The position numbers were made by a program, and so were the translations under genes. Shown in pieces: positions 44,272 to 53,651 of a stretch of 64,000 nucleotides of DNA; positions within the stretch are counted from its first letter, which is position 1; each line of letters begins with the position of its first letter. The notes under the pieces were generated by a model. That model was given only the letters and a program-made list of their open reading frames with translations. It ran no database searches and had not been told where the DNA came from. The DNA lies in NCBI GenBank assembly GCA_049520515.1, contig JBEKPS010000006.1, positions 186,001-250,000 on the forward strand, in the 5' to 3' direction. Source of the stretch: JAFAMS01 sp049520515. Its GTDB lineage: Bacteria; Vulcanimicrobiota; Vulcanimicrobiia; Vulcanimicrobiales; Vulcanimicrobiaceae.

Positions 44272-46902
44272 TTACGCGCGGACGATTTCGGCTACCGTCG
44301 TCGGGATGACCATGAAGGTCAGTTCGCCACGATTCTCGTCGAACCCAACGCTGACGCTCTGACCGTCGCGAATCTCGCCGGCCAGAATCTTGCGCCCAAC
44401 TGGCGTCTCCAGTTCCTTTTGGATCGTCCGCTTGAGCGGACGCGCGCCGTACGCCGGATCGTATCCGACTTTGACGAGATGCCGTTTCGCCGCGTCGGAG
44501 ACTTCGAGTTTGATACGCCGATCGTCGAGACGCTTTTGAACCCGAGCAATCTGAATGTCGACGATCGTAATGAGCTCTTCCTCGGTGAGCGCGTGGAAGA
44601 CCACCGTCTCATCGACGCGATTGAGAAACTCCGGGCGGAAGTGCTGGCGTAGCTCGTCGAGCACCGTCGCGCGCATGACCGAATATGCCGCATCATCGAT
44701 TCCACCCTGATAGTCGAGAATGCGATGGCTTCCGATATTCGAGGTCATGATCAAAATCGTGTTGCGGAAATCAACCAACCGGCCTTGTCCGTCGGTGAGA
44801 CGCCCTTCGTCTAATATTTGCAAGAAGACGTTGAAGACGTCTGCGTGCGCTTTTTCGATCTCGTCAAAGAGCACGACCGAGAACGGCTTGCGCCGCACGG
44901 CTTCGGTTAACTGTCCACCCTCGTCATAACCGACATAACCCGGCGGCGCGCCGATCATACGTGCGACCGAATGACGCTCGCCGTACTCCGACATGTCGAT
45001 GCGAATCATCGAACGTTCGTCATCGAACAAATAATCTGCGAGTGAGCGCGCAAGCTCGGTCTTGCCGACGCCGGTCGGACCCAGAAAGATGAACGAACCG
45101 ATCGGGCGATTCGGATCCGAAAGACCCGAGCGTGCACGTACGATCGCTTCTGCAACGGCCGTAACGGCTTCGTCTTGGCCGATGACGCGTTTGTGCAGCT
45201 CTTCATCGAGCTTGAGAAGCTTCTGAATCTCGCCTTCAAGCAGCTTGCTGACAGGAATCCCCGTCCACTTGCTAACGACATCGGCGATGTCTTCTTCGTC
45301 GACTTCTTCTTTGAGCAGGCGCGGCTTGCCGTCGAGCGTGCTTTCCTCGCTTTTCAACTGCTTCTCGAGCGCTGCCAACGTGCCGTAGCGAAGCTCGGCC
45401 GCTCTATTGAGATCGTAAGCGAGTTCCGCTTGATCGATCTCACGCTTGGCTGTATCGATTTTCTCGCGTAGCTCGCGCAGCTTGACGACTTGGCCCTTCT
45501 CGTTGCTCCAGCGCGCGCGCATCTCGTCGCCCTCGGCACGCAGCGCAGCGATCTCGGATTCGATTTTCCCCAGACGCGCTTTGCTACCGTCATCCGTTTC
45601 GCGCTTGAGCGCTTCACGTTCGATTTCGAGCTGCATCTGCCGACGCGAAATCTCGTCGATCTCTTGCGGCATCGAATCGATCTCGGTGCGCAGTTTGGCT
45701 GCGGATTCATCCACGAGATCGATCGCCTTATCGGGCAGAAAACGATCCGAGATATAGCGGTTCGAGAGAATCGCGGCCGCGACCAGCGCAGAATCTTTAA
45801 TGCGCACACCGTGGTGCACTTCATAACGTTCTTTGAGGCCGCGTAGAATCGAGATCGTGTCGTCAACTGACGGTTGATCGACCATGACCATCTGGAAGCG
45901 CCGTTCGAGCGCTGCGTCTTTCTCGATGTATTTGCGATACTCGTCGAGCGTCGTTGCGCCGATCATGTGCAGCTCACCGCGCGCCAGCATCGGCTTGAGC
46001 AGGTTCCCCGCATCCATCGAACCTTCGGTTCTGCCGGCACCAACGACGGTGTGCAGCTCGTCGATAAATGGAATAACCTGGCCGTTCGAGCTGGTGATTT
46101 CTTTGAGGACGGCTTTGAGCCGCTCTTCGAACTCGCCGCGATATTTTGCGCCGGCGATCAGTGAGCCCATGTCGATCGTGATGATCTTTTTGTCTTTGAG
46201 ACCTTCGGGGACGTCGCCGCGCACGATGCGCTGCGCGAGCCCCTCGACGATCGCGGTTTTGCCCACACCCGGCTCGCCGATGATCACCGGATTGTTTTTT
46301 GTCCGGCGCGAGAGTACTTGGATGACGCGACGGATCTCATCGTCGCGTCCGATAACAGGGTCGAGCTTACCCTGCGCGGCGGCCTTCGTGAGATCGCGAC
46401 CGTAGCGTTCGAGGGTCTGATACGTGCCCTCTGGGTTTTGCGTGGTGACACGCTGGTTGCCGCGGATTGCGCGCAAGGCGACGAGCAGTTTGTCGCGCGT
46501 CACGCCGGCATCGCGCAGCACTTTGGCTGCATCGGTGTTTGCATCGACCAACGCCAGAAGCAAGTGCTCGACGGACGTGAATTCGTCGCCGAGCTGCTTG
46601 GCTTCGGATTCCGCCTGCGTGAAGACGCGCGGAATCCCAGGCGAGACCGTGACCTGAGCGTTGTCGGCGTTCGAGCCTGACAAACGCGGGAGGCGACCCA
46701 CCGCAGCATCGACGGCACGCCGCAGCGCGGCAACGTCGATGTGAGCCTTCTCGAGGATCGCCGGAGCGACGCCCTCGTCTTGGTCGAGTAAGGCTGCGAG
46801 CAGATGCTCGGGGGTCGTTTGCGGATTGTGCTCCGCGAGCGCCCTGGTGTACGCCGAGTTCAGCGCTTCCTGGACGCGTTGGGTCATGCGGTCTGCGTTC
46901 AT
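44272..46902 (-). CDS. clpB: ATP-dependent disaggregase ClpB
   Basis: 876 residues with the full ClpB plan: N-domain, AAA-1 with GEPGVGKTAIVEGLA, a long middle coiled coil (about residues 400-530, unlike ClpC or ClpA), and AAA-2 with GPTGVGKTELARSLA. It works with DnaK to pull apart aggregates. ATG 46902 is 1 base from a CIRCE operator, so expression should be repressed by HrcA and induced by heat. The stop abuts pcaH. Confidence 0.97.
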   Translation of the reverse strand: MNADRMTQRVQEALNSAYTRALAEHNPQTTPEHLLAALLDQDEGVAPAILEKAHIDVAALRRAVDAAVGRLPRLSGSNADNAQVTVSPGIPRVFTQAESEAKQLGDEFTSVEHLLLALVDANTDAAKVLRDAGVTRDKLLVALRAIRGNQRVTTQNPEGTYQTLERYGRDLTKAAAQGKLDPVIGRDDEIRRVIQVLSRRTKNNPVIIGEPGVGKTAIVEGLAQRIVRGDVPEGLKDKKIITIDMGSLIAGAKYRGEFEERLKAVLKEITSSNGQVIPFIDELHTVVGAGRTEGSMDAGNLLKPMLARGELHMIGATTLDEYRKYIEKDAALERRFQMVMVDQPSVDDTISILRGLKERYEVHHGVRIKDSALVAAAILSNRYISDRFLPDKAIDLVDESAAKLRTEIDSMPQEIDEISRRQMQLEIEREALKRETDDGSKARLGKIESEIAALRAEGDEMRARWSNEKGQVVKLRELREKIDTAKREIDQAELAYDLNRAAELRYGTLAALEKQLKSEESTLDGKPRLLKEEVDEEDIADVVSKWTGIPVSKLLEGEIQKLLKLDEELHKRVIGQDEAVTAVAEAIVRARSGLSDPNRPIGSFIFLGPTGVGKTELARSLADYLFDDERSMIRIDMSEYGERHSVARMIGAPPGYVGYDEGGQLTEAVRRKPFSVVLFDEIEKAHADVFNVFLQILDEGRLTDGQGRLVDFRNTILIMTSNIGSHRILDYQGGIDDAAYSVMRATVLDELRQHFRPEFLNRVDETVVFHALTEEELITIVDIQIARVQKRLDDRRIKLEVSDAAKRHLVKVGYDPAYGARPLKRTIQKELETPVGRKILAGEIRDGQSVSVGFDENRGELTFMVIPTTVAEIVRA

Positions 46903-46903
46903 G

Positions 46904-46930
46904 TTATCACTCTCTAGGACCGAGTGCTAA
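46904..46930 (-). promoter_or_regulatory. CIRCE operator (HrcA binding site)
   Basis: TTATCACTC, nine-base spacer TCTAGGACC, GAGTGCTAA. This differs by one base from the CIRCE consensus TTAGCACTC-N9-GAGTGCTAA. It lies immediately upstream of the clpB ATG, so the inverted repeat covers the ribosome-binding site as well as the operator. Confidence 0.93.
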
Positions 46931-46967
46931 CGCGCTGAGTTGCGCTAGCGACGCAAGCAAGCGGCGG

Positions 46968-48854
46968 CTAGATCTTCAGGCGTTGCTCCAGGACGAACAT
47001 CGTACCGCTGAAAGCCGGGGACGGGCCAGTGGGCGGGATCGAGGGGATGCCGTTGAGCCCCGACCAGCGCAGGGAGGCGAGCGTCGCGGTCGAGGGCCCC
47101 TCTTCATACTCGAGGCCCGTCATCCCGACGCGCTGTGCAAAATCGACGTTGGTGATCGCCTGCCCGAAACTGCCACGCATTGCATACCGTCCGTACGAGA
47201 CCGACCCGAGAAGCCTTGAACTCAAATGATGCGAGAATCCAAGCACGTACGAGGGCGTATCGTACGAGACGGTATCGATAGGGCTGAACGGGCTCGCGAG
47301 ACGCCTCATCGTGTCTTCGTCATAATCGACGGTCAGATCGCCGGCACGCGACGCCCAATCGCCCCACAACCCGTATTGGTGCTGCCGTCCGAGCGTCGCG
47401 TACTGATCCGGTTGCGGCAAGAAGAAGCCGTCGACAAATCCGGTTTGCAGCGCGTTGCTGATCGTGATGGGATCGATTTGACCGAAGTTGCCGTAAACGG
47501 CCTTGATTTGCACGGGCCCGACGGTAAGCGAATAGTGGGCGCGATAGCCTTCGCGGTTGATGTTCACCGGAAAATCGTTAATCAGTTGATAGTTCGACTT
47601 CAGCCATTGTCCAGGCCACGACCACGCTACGCTCCAAACATTTTCGGGAGTGCCGTACGGCAACAGCGTTTGAGCATAGTACGGTTCGTTGCGATACGCA
47701 TCGATTCCGAAGCTCGCGTGCGATCCGAAATTCTTTGTCGCGCCGACGTGATAATAGTTGCCGGGCTTGCCGGTACCCGGCTCCGCAACGTGCTGCGCCG
47801 CGTAGGTCGAGTGCCCGTATTCGACCACGCCGTCGACGCTATTCGTGACGTGAAAGGCGGAGCGTAGTCCGAAAATCGTTTGCTGTTGCCCGCCGATGAT
47901 GCTAGAAGGAAGCGCGCCCTGCGGAGAATCGAATAAACTCGGAGTTGCGCCGTACAGCACGGTAGTCGGTATGAGTGCACCACCCGTCATGACGTGCAGC
48001 ACATCTACGGAATAGCGCGTCCCCTCGCCGTGATCGATCACGAGCGATGCCATCTCCATTTGCGCGCCGGTTCCCGGCAACGACGGCAACGCGGCGTCAG
48101 TCAGCTCGAGGGTTCCCAAACCTTGCTTGAAGACGCCGTCGATGCCGTGCAACGGCAGAACTCCGTCGGAAGCTTGCCACCAATCGAGACTTGGTGGACC
48201 GCCACCGAGCGTTTCCGCAGTCGCAAACGAGATCGCCGGCGCGAAGTTCGTTACCGCCGGTTGCGTAAATACAAAGCTGTCGCTCTGCTGCAAATCGAAC
48301 CAGCCGCCGCGTACAAGCACGCGTCCATCGCTCGTTGCGACTGAGCCCGAAAGAACGGACGTAGCAAAACCTGTGCCGTCATCTTGACCCGCGTGCGTTG
48401 GGAAAGCGATATGAAAACCGATTTGCTGGAAACCCAGATGCGGATTGAGCGTATCGAAAAGCGGCTCACCCCAATAGGCGGCAGCCGTCGTGCTGCCCGT
48501 AACGTAGCCGGCGCCGAACGTCGCGGAAAAGACGAGTCCGGGCGTTGCGAACGACGGACGAAAATACACGGCGGATTCGGAAGCGTTGCCGGGCGTCAGC
48601 GGTGCGCTCGAAAACACATCGTACGGCGTCAGCGGCGAGAGCGGCGAACCCGCCGCGAATCCGGGGCCCTCCGGCGGCGAGATCCCCGGACCGCGCGCCC
48701 CTTCCGTAATAAACGTGGTGTGGGCGTCGACGCTTATTGCAAAACCGCGCGGACTCGTTGAGGGCGACGGAGACGGCGAAGCCGAGGCATCCGCGCTCTG
48801 CGCAGATACCGGCTTTAAGACAACGATAAACACCAGCACCGCAAGAAAGCGCAT
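46968..48854 (-). CDS. Predicted outer-membrane beta-barrel protein
   Basis: 628 residues. Signal peptide MRFLAVLVFIVVLKPVSAQS, a Ser/Pro/Ala linker, then a beta-strand-rich body with alternating hydrophobic residues and many aromatic (Tyr, Trp) girdle positions (YSLTVGPVQIKAVYGNFGQ, GLWGDWASRAGDLTVDYD). The last residues FVLEQRLKI resemble a beta-signal, though the terminal residue is Ile instead of Phe. No family assigned. The gene follows selB at a 1-base gap, so it sits at the end of the trxA-selA-selB run. ATG 48854 was chosen because the signal peptide begins there. Confidence 0.75.
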   Translation of the reverse strand: MRFLAVLVFIVVLKPVSAQSADASASPSPSPSTSPRGFAISVDAHTTFITEGARGPGISPPEGPGFAAGSPLSPLTPYDVFSSAPLTPGNASESAVYFRPSFATPGLVFSATFGAGYVTGSTTAAAYWGEPLFDTLNPHLGFQQIGFHIAFPTHAGQDDGTGFATSVLSGSVATSDGRVLVRGGWFDLQQSDSFVFTQPAVTNFAPAISFATAETLGGGPPSLDWWQASDGVLPLHGIDGVFKQGLGTLELTDAALPSLPGTGAQMEMASLVIDHGEGTRYSVDVLHVMTGGALIPTTVLYGATPSLFDSPQGALPSSIIGGQQQTIFGLRSAFHVTNSVDGVVEYGHSTYAAQHVAEPGTGKPGNYYHVGATKNFGSHASFGIDAYRNEPYYAQTLLPYGTPENVWSVAWSWPGQWLKSNYQLINDFPVNINREGYRAHYSLTVGPVQIKAVYGNFGQIDPITISNALQTGFVDGFFLPQPDQYATLGRQHQYGLWGDWASRAGDLTVDYDEDTMRRLASPFSPIDTVSYDTPSYVLGFSHHLSSRLLGSVSYGRYAMRGSFGQAITNVDFAQRVGMTGLEYEEGPSTATLASLRWSGLNGIPSIPPTGPSPAFSGTMFVLEQRLKI

Positions 48855-48855
48855 G

Positions 48856-50715
48856 TCAACCCGCGCGTAGTGTTCGAACGTCACCGTTGCGAATCGTTAT
48901 GCCGGCCGCGTCAAACCATTCGAGCAATGGAACTGCGTATTTTCGAGACGTTCCGATTAAATCGCGGAATCGTGCCATCGTCATGCTTCCCTCCTTGCGC
49001 AATGCACCCTCGACGCGCGCACGAACGTCGGCAACTTGCGTGCCTCGATAAACAGCATCGTGTACCTTCACGAGTGCGCCAGTCGCAAGGAGCGTCTCAT
49101 ATGCTTCTTGCACACCACGAACTTTCGTCGCTCGGAGCGCCGCACTCAAATCGTCGAATGCGATGGGGACCAGCGGATTCTGCGCATCGAGCGCAACGGT
49201 AGAATCGAAGAACTGCCGCTGTTCGGAGGTAATCTCCGGCGCGAATCCCGGCGCGGCGTAGTAGCCGTTGCGATATTCGAGCCGGCTTTCGTCGACGTAC
49301 GTCGCGAGGACGCGGACGAGCATCGATTCTTGCGTCTCGAGCGCCTTTGCGATCGCGATCGAGGTCAGTCCCATTTTCCACGGCGATTCTCGATGCGCCG
49401 CATTGATCAGCGCTACCGCCCTTGCATAGAGGTCGTCGGCCGCGGCGCCCTCGACGAATGCAACCGGCTTTGCAAGCTTGCGCGCAAGACCACGCTCGAC
49501 GAGAGTCTCGAGAATCGCAAGCGTGCGCTCTTCGCGCAAATTTGCGCGCGCCGCAATCGTGGTCGGGATACCCGAGGGAATCCCGAGCGACGAAAGCACA
49601 GCAAGAACATTCTGCTCCTCAGGGTCGAGCGCACCGTCCCCATCGGTTTGCGCAGCGGCAACGCCGGCACCGGCAGTCCCGCCCCCGAGCAAGTCTTTCG
49701 GCGAGAGTCGCCGCACGACGAAGGCTTCACCCGGATACATCGCGGCCGCACACCGCAGTGAGAGAATGCCGGAGACTGGTTTCGCTTCGAGCGGCGTTTC
49801 CTCGAATGACAACGTCCCGAGAATTTCGGCTGAGCCGAGATAGGCGCGGACGTGGTTTCTCCGCCTCAGCAATGGCAACGCAGTTTCGAGCGGCGTGAAC
49901 GTGACCTCGAATTGACGGAGCACGCTGAACTCCGGACTCGCGAGAACTTCGCCGCGTTCGATCTCACGCGTGTCAATTTGCGGCAGATTTGCGGCGACGC
50001 GCGAGCCGCCGCGCACTTCTTGCTGCTTCTGACCGAACACGTGCAAGCTGCGGACTCGAACGTCGCGGCCGCTCGGTTGCAATCGCAACGTGTCGCCGAC
50101 GCACAATGTCCCTTGCATCAGTGTCCCGGTTACGATGGTGCCGTGGCCTGCGAGTGCGAAGACGCGATCGATCGGCAAGAAGGCCGGCGCATCCGGCTTG
50201 CGCGCGGGCAGTGCAACGAGCGCATCGTGAATCGCAGAGCGTAGCTCGTCCATGCCTTCACCGGTGAGCGTCGAGATGGCGTACGCGGCTGCGCCCTCGG
50301 CGACGGTGCCGCGCAACGCTTCGCGCGTTAATTCCTCGGCAAATCCAAGCTCATCGGCATCGACGAGATCACGCTTGGTGAGCACGAGCAATGTTTTACG
50401 CACGTTGAGATACGTGAGAATCGCGAGATGCTCGAGCGTCTGCGGACGCGGGCCTTCGTTCGCCGCAACGACAAGCAAGAGAATCTCCATGCCGGCTGCG
50501 CCCGCGAGCATGTTGTGCAAGAAACGCTCGTGACCGGGGACGTCGACGATCCCCGCTTCGACGCCGTCATCGTAACGAAGATGCGCAAAGCCGAGATCGA
50601 GCGTCATGCCACGCAGCTGTTCCTCGCGCCAGCGGTCGGGATCGGTTCCCGTGAGCGCTCGAACGAGCGCGGATTTGCCGTGGTCGACATGACCCGCCGT
50701 CCCAAGGATATGCAT
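48856..50715 (-). CDS. selB: Selenocysteine-specific elongation factor SelB
   Basis: 619 residues, usual length. G1 GHVDHGKS (8-15), G3 DVPGHERF, G4 TKRD; the EF-Tu-like domains are followed by C-terminal winged-helix repeats that bind SECIS hairpins. It delivers Sec-tRNA-Sec to UGA codons having a downstream SECIS. Directly downstream of selA (12-base gap). Confidence is high; the selenoproteins themselves were not found in the window. Confidence 0.97.
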   Translation of the reverse strand: MHILGTAGHVDHGKSALVRALTGTDPDRWREEQLRGMTLDLGFAHLRYDDGVEAGIVDVPGHERFLHNMLAGAAGMEILLLVVAANEGPRPQTLEHLAILTYLNVRKTLLVLTKRDLVDADELGFAEELTREALRGTVAEGAAAYAISTLTGEGMDELRSAIHDALVALPARKPDAPAFLPIDRVFALAGHGTIVTGTLMQGTLCVGDTLRLQPSGRDVRVRSLHVFGQKQQEVRGGSRVAANLPQIDTREIERGEVLASPEFSVLRQFEVTFTPLETALPLLRRRNHVRAYLGSAEILGTLSFEETPLEAKPVSGILSLRCAAAMYPGEAFVVRRLSPKDLLGGGTAGAGVAAAQTDGDGALDPEEQNVLAVLSSLGIPSGIPTTIAARANLREERTLAILETLVERGLARKLAKPVAFVEGAAADDLYARAVALINAAHRESPWKMGLTSIAIAKALETQESMLVRVLATYVDESRLEYRNGYYAAPGFAPEITSEQRQFFDSTVALDAQNPLVPIAFDDLSAALRATKVRGVQEAYETLLATGALVKVHDAVYRGTQVADVRARVEGALRKEGSMTMARFRDLIGTSRKYAVPLLEWFDAAGITIRNGDVRTLRAG

Positions 50716-50727
50716 GCTGCGCTTGGG

Positions 50728-52020
50728 TTACGACGTGCGGCTGCGCTCCACTGCTGCGGCGACATCCTCGTCGCTCTGCGCGGGAATCGTGCGCAGATCG
50801 ATCAAGTAGCGCGCAGCTTCGGTACGTCCGACGAGCGCCGGCGTTCCGGTGCGCGCGCGGCGCGCGAACGCATCGAGATCGTTCGGCGCGAGCTCGAGGG
50901 CGATCGACGGAATCGTCGTCCCCGGCAGCGAGCCGCCACCGGCGTACGATTCGGCCTCCACGACGCGAGGTTTGAGGGATGCATCGATACGCTTTAGAAG
51001 AGCCGACGCACGCGAACGCAGCTCGTCAAGCGTCGCGGCGAGCATCCCGTAAATCGGAATGCGCGTAACGCTTTGCGGGGAGAGATAGAGGCGCAATGTA
51101 GCGCCGAGCGCGGCGAGGCTGGCTTTGTCGACACGCAGCGCACGCAGCAACGGATCGGAGCGCAAGCGGGCGATCAGCGCGCTACGGCCGACGATGATTC
51201 CGGCCTGCGGTCCACCGAGCAGTTTATCGCCGGAAAATGCCACGAGCGCACAGCCGTCACGAATCGCTTCCGGCACCATCCGTTCGTGCGCGAGGCCGAA
51301 GCCGCGCAGATCGACGAGCGCACCGCTTCCGAGATCTTCGATGACCGGAACGCCAACGCGTCGCCCGAGATTCGCGAGCTCGTCGACCGCGACGTCCTCA
51401 ACGAAGCCTTCAATCCGATAGTTCGAGCCGTGCGAGCGCAAAAACATCGCCGTTCGCGGCGTGACGGCGTGCTCGTAATCGGACAGCCGCACGCGATTCG
51501 TGGTGCCGACTTCAACCAGCGTCGCACCACTGCGCTCGAGAACTTCCGGAAGCCGAAAACCGCCGCCAATCTCGACGAGCTGATTGCGGGCTACAATGAC
51601 TTCGCGTCCGGCCGCAAGCGCCTGTAAGATCAGCAGCATTGCGGCGGCGCAGTTGTTGACGACGAGTCCGTCTTCGGCGCCCGTCGTTTCACGAATGAGA
51701 TCACGCGAACGCGTGTATCGCGAGCCGCGTTCACCAGTCTCGAGATCGAACTCGAGATTGCTGTAGCCGCCGGCGATTTGTGCAATCGCCGCAAGCGCCT
51801 CCGGCGCGAGCGGGGCACGGCCAAGATTCGTATGAAGAACGATCCCCGTTCCGTTGAGAACAGGGACCAGTCCCTCCGATTCTTGGTGCGCGAGCATGCG
51901 CGCTACGGCGTCACGAATCGCGTCGTACGACGGCGCGCGATCATCGCGCAGCGCAAGCGTTCGCATCGAATCGAGCTCGCGCTCGATCGCGCGCTTCACC
52001 GTCCCCGCGCCGAGCGACAC
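50728..52020 (-). CDS. selA: L-seryl-tRNA(Sec) selenium transferase
   Basis: 430 residues from GTG 52020. VLNGTGIVLHTNLGRAPLAP, GSNYRIEGFVEDV and the PLP Lys in FSGDKLLGGPQAGIIVG are diagnostic. It converts Ser-tRNA-Sec to Sec-tRNA-Sec using selenophosphate (from SelD, not in the window). Codons upstream of 52020 also read as SelA: LPAVHRLTADPLLARYA aligns with E. coli LPAIDRLLRD. The frame is open to 52116, but has no ATG/GTG/TTG in that part; a CTG at 52071 would start at LPAVHR. So the true start is probably upstream of 52020, which would restore the tRNA-binding N-terminal domain. Confidence 0.94.
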   Translation of the reverse strand: MSLGAGTVKRAIERELDSMRTLALRDDRAPSYDAIRDAVARMLAHQESEGLVPVLNGTGIVLHTNLGRAPLAPEALAAIAQIAGGYSNLEFDLETGERGSRYTRSRDLIRETTGAEDGLVVNNCAAAMLLILQALAAGREVIVARNQLVEIGGGFRLPEVLERSGATLVEVGTTNRVRLSDYEHAVTPRTAMFLRSHGSNYRIEGFVEDVAVDELANLGRRVGVPVIEDLGSGALVDLRGFGLAHERMVPEAIRDGCALVAFSGDKLLGGPQAGIIVGRSALIARLRSDPLLRALRVDKASLAALGATLRLYLSPQSVTRIPIYGMLAATLDELRSRASALLKRIDASLKPRVVEAESYAGGGSLPGTTIPSIALELAPNDLDAFARRARTGTPALVGRTEAARYLIDLRTIPAQSDEDVAAAVERSRTS

Positions 52021-52090
52021 GGCGTATCGCGCAAGCAGCGGATCCGCGGTCAGTCGGTGAACGGCGGGCAGCGCGCGCGCTGCCGTCGCG

Positions 52091-52420
52091 TTACGCGGCG
52101 ACGGCGTGTTTCGCGATCATCGAGACGATCGCGTTTTCGGGGACGTAGCCGACGATCCGGTCGACCACCTGTCCACCCTTGAAGAGGACGAGGCAAGGAA
52201 TGCCGGAGACGTGGTACTGACCCGCGAGCGACGGATTCTCGTCAGTGTTGATCTTGACGAATTTCACTGTCGCGGTCTTGCCTGCGACCTTCTCGACGAT
52301 CGGGCTTAGCATTTTACACGGCCCGCACCACGGCGCCCAAAAGTCGACCAGAACGGGCTTGTCAGAATCGAGCACCTCGGTTTGAAACGTGCTCTGTGTT
52401 ACGTCGGAAAGCGCACTCAT
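52091..52420 (-). CDS. trxA: Thioredoxin
   Basis: 109 residues with the CGPC active site in DFWAPWCGPCKML and the cis-Pro in VSGIPCLVLF. It reduces protein disulphides in the cytoplasm. ATG 52420 was used; a TTG at 52429 lies 4 bases from GGAGG and is an alternative. It is 19 bases upstream of the probable selA start, so thioredoxin and selA may be cotranscribed. Confidence 0.95.
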   Translation of the reverse strand: MSALSDVTQSTFQTEVLDSDKPVLVDFWAPWCGPCKMLSPIVEKVAGKTATVKFVKINTDENPSLAGQYHVSGIPCLVLFKGGQVVDRIVGYVPENAIVSMIAKHAVAA

Positions 52421-52491
52421 CGTTGGCAAAAAACCTCCGTCAGTCCCAACCCTGGCGGGCGGGGCCCGGTTGCGACTCGCCGGAGGCCTCG

Positions 52492-52860
52492 CTAGGCGAC
52501 CACGGCGTGCGCCGGCGTACGCGCGATAATCATCCGCCGGCGCATGAACGGCGCGTCATCGCGCGGGACGTCCGTCGGAATCCCAAACTCGTCGAGCACT
52601 GCGCGCACGCGTTGCAAACGCGAAGCGGCGCGCACATCGAGACCGTTACGACGATGCGTGGCGATCATCTCGCCAAGATCGCACAAACCCGACCACTGCG
52701 TCGATTCGAGACGCTCCAAACGCACGACGATCGTCGCGCAGTTCATTTGATCGAGCGTCCGAATGCTGCGGTCGAGCATTTTGCTCATCGTCGAGTCGAG
52801 TTCGCCGACGAGATCGATCAGGATGATCTCGCGTCGAGCGTTCGTCTTCACGAGAGACAC
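52492..52860 (-). CDS. STAS-domain protein (anti-sigma factor antagonist-like)
   Basis: 122 residues from GTG 52860, which has GAGG at 7 bases. EIILIDLVGELDSTMSKMLD and NCATIVVRLERLESTQWSGL match the STAS fold, with S57 (QWSGL) at the phosphorylatable position. Such proteins usually bind a kinase-type anti-sigma factor or sit in a partner-switch module. No anti-sigma gene is adjacent, so the partner is unknown. It lies upstream of trxA by 71 bases and divergent from the OmpR-type regulator. Confidence 0.75.
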   Translation of the reverse strand: MSLVKTNARREIILIDLVGELDSTMSKMLDRSIRTLDQMNCATIVVRLERLESTQWSGLCDLGEMIATHRRNGLDVRAASRLQRVRAVLDEFGIPTDVPRDDAPFMRRRMIIARTPAHAVVA

Positions 52861-52967
52861 CTTACGCCTCGTCTCTCCGAATTGCCTGAGAAGGGATGTT
52901 TGCCGAACAAGCGCCCCAATGCAGGCTGTCCCAGAAACCTCCCAGGTCAAAAAGCCATACTCGGTCC

Positions 52968-53651
52968 ATGGATCCGGAGTCTAACCGCATAGCGGTCGTT
53001 GACGACGAGCGCAATGTCCGGGAACTGCTGGAAGTCGGTCTCACGCAAGAAGGGTACGCTGTTCGCACCGCTGCCGATGGGCAACAAGCCCTCTCGCTTA
53101 TTCGCGAATGGCCTCCGGACGTTATTGTCCTTGACGTGATGATGCCCAAGGTCGACGGTATTGCACTCTTGCCGATGGTGCGCAAGCTAACGGAAGTCCC
53201 CGTCATCATGCTCAGCGCCAAAGGCGAGGTCGCCGATCGGATCGAGGGCCTGCGCAGCGGCGCCGACGACTATCTGGCCAAACCATTCGAATTCGCCGAG
53301 CTGCTCGCACGTCTTGAAACGGCGTTGCGACGTCCGCGGCTTGCAAAGCCTCACACGCTTCGGTTCGCCGATCTCAGCGTCGATCTGGACGCGCGCCGCG
53401 TGATGCGCGACAATCGCCGAATCGATCTTTCGATGCGTGAGTACGATCTGCTCGTCGCGTTGATTCGTTCGCCCAATCGCGTGTTCACTCGGGAGCAGCT
53501 TCTGGACATGGTTTGGGGCAGCGACCGCGAAGTCGGCACGGGCACAGTTGAGACGTACATCTCGTACCTTCGGGCGAAAATCGACACGCCGCCGCGTAAG
53601 AAGTTGATTCACACGGTTCGCGGCGTCGGATACGCCTTGCGCGAGGAGTAA
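52968..53651 (+). CDS. OmpR-family response regulator
   Basis: 227 residues. Receiver with VVDDERNVR (acidic pocket), VLDVMMPKVDG (phospho-Asp) and AKPF (Lys), then a winged-helix effector domain (MREYDLLVALIRSPNRVFTR, RAKIDTPPRKKLIHTVRGVGY). It should bind DNA when phosphorylated by the kinase encoded next to it. ATG 52968 begins the receiver; its stop TAA shares one base with the kinase ATG. Confidence 0.93.
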   Translation: MDPESNRIAVVDDERNVRELLEVGLTQEGYAVRTAADGQQALSLIREWPPDVIVLDVMMPKVDGIALLPMVRKLTEVPVIMLSAKGEVADRIEGLRSGADDYLAKPFEFAELLARLETALRRPRLAKPHTLRFADLSVDLDARRVMRDNRRIDLSMREYDLLVALIRSPNRVFTREQLLDMVWGSDREVGTGTVETYISYLRAKIDTPPRKKLIHTVRGVGYALREE

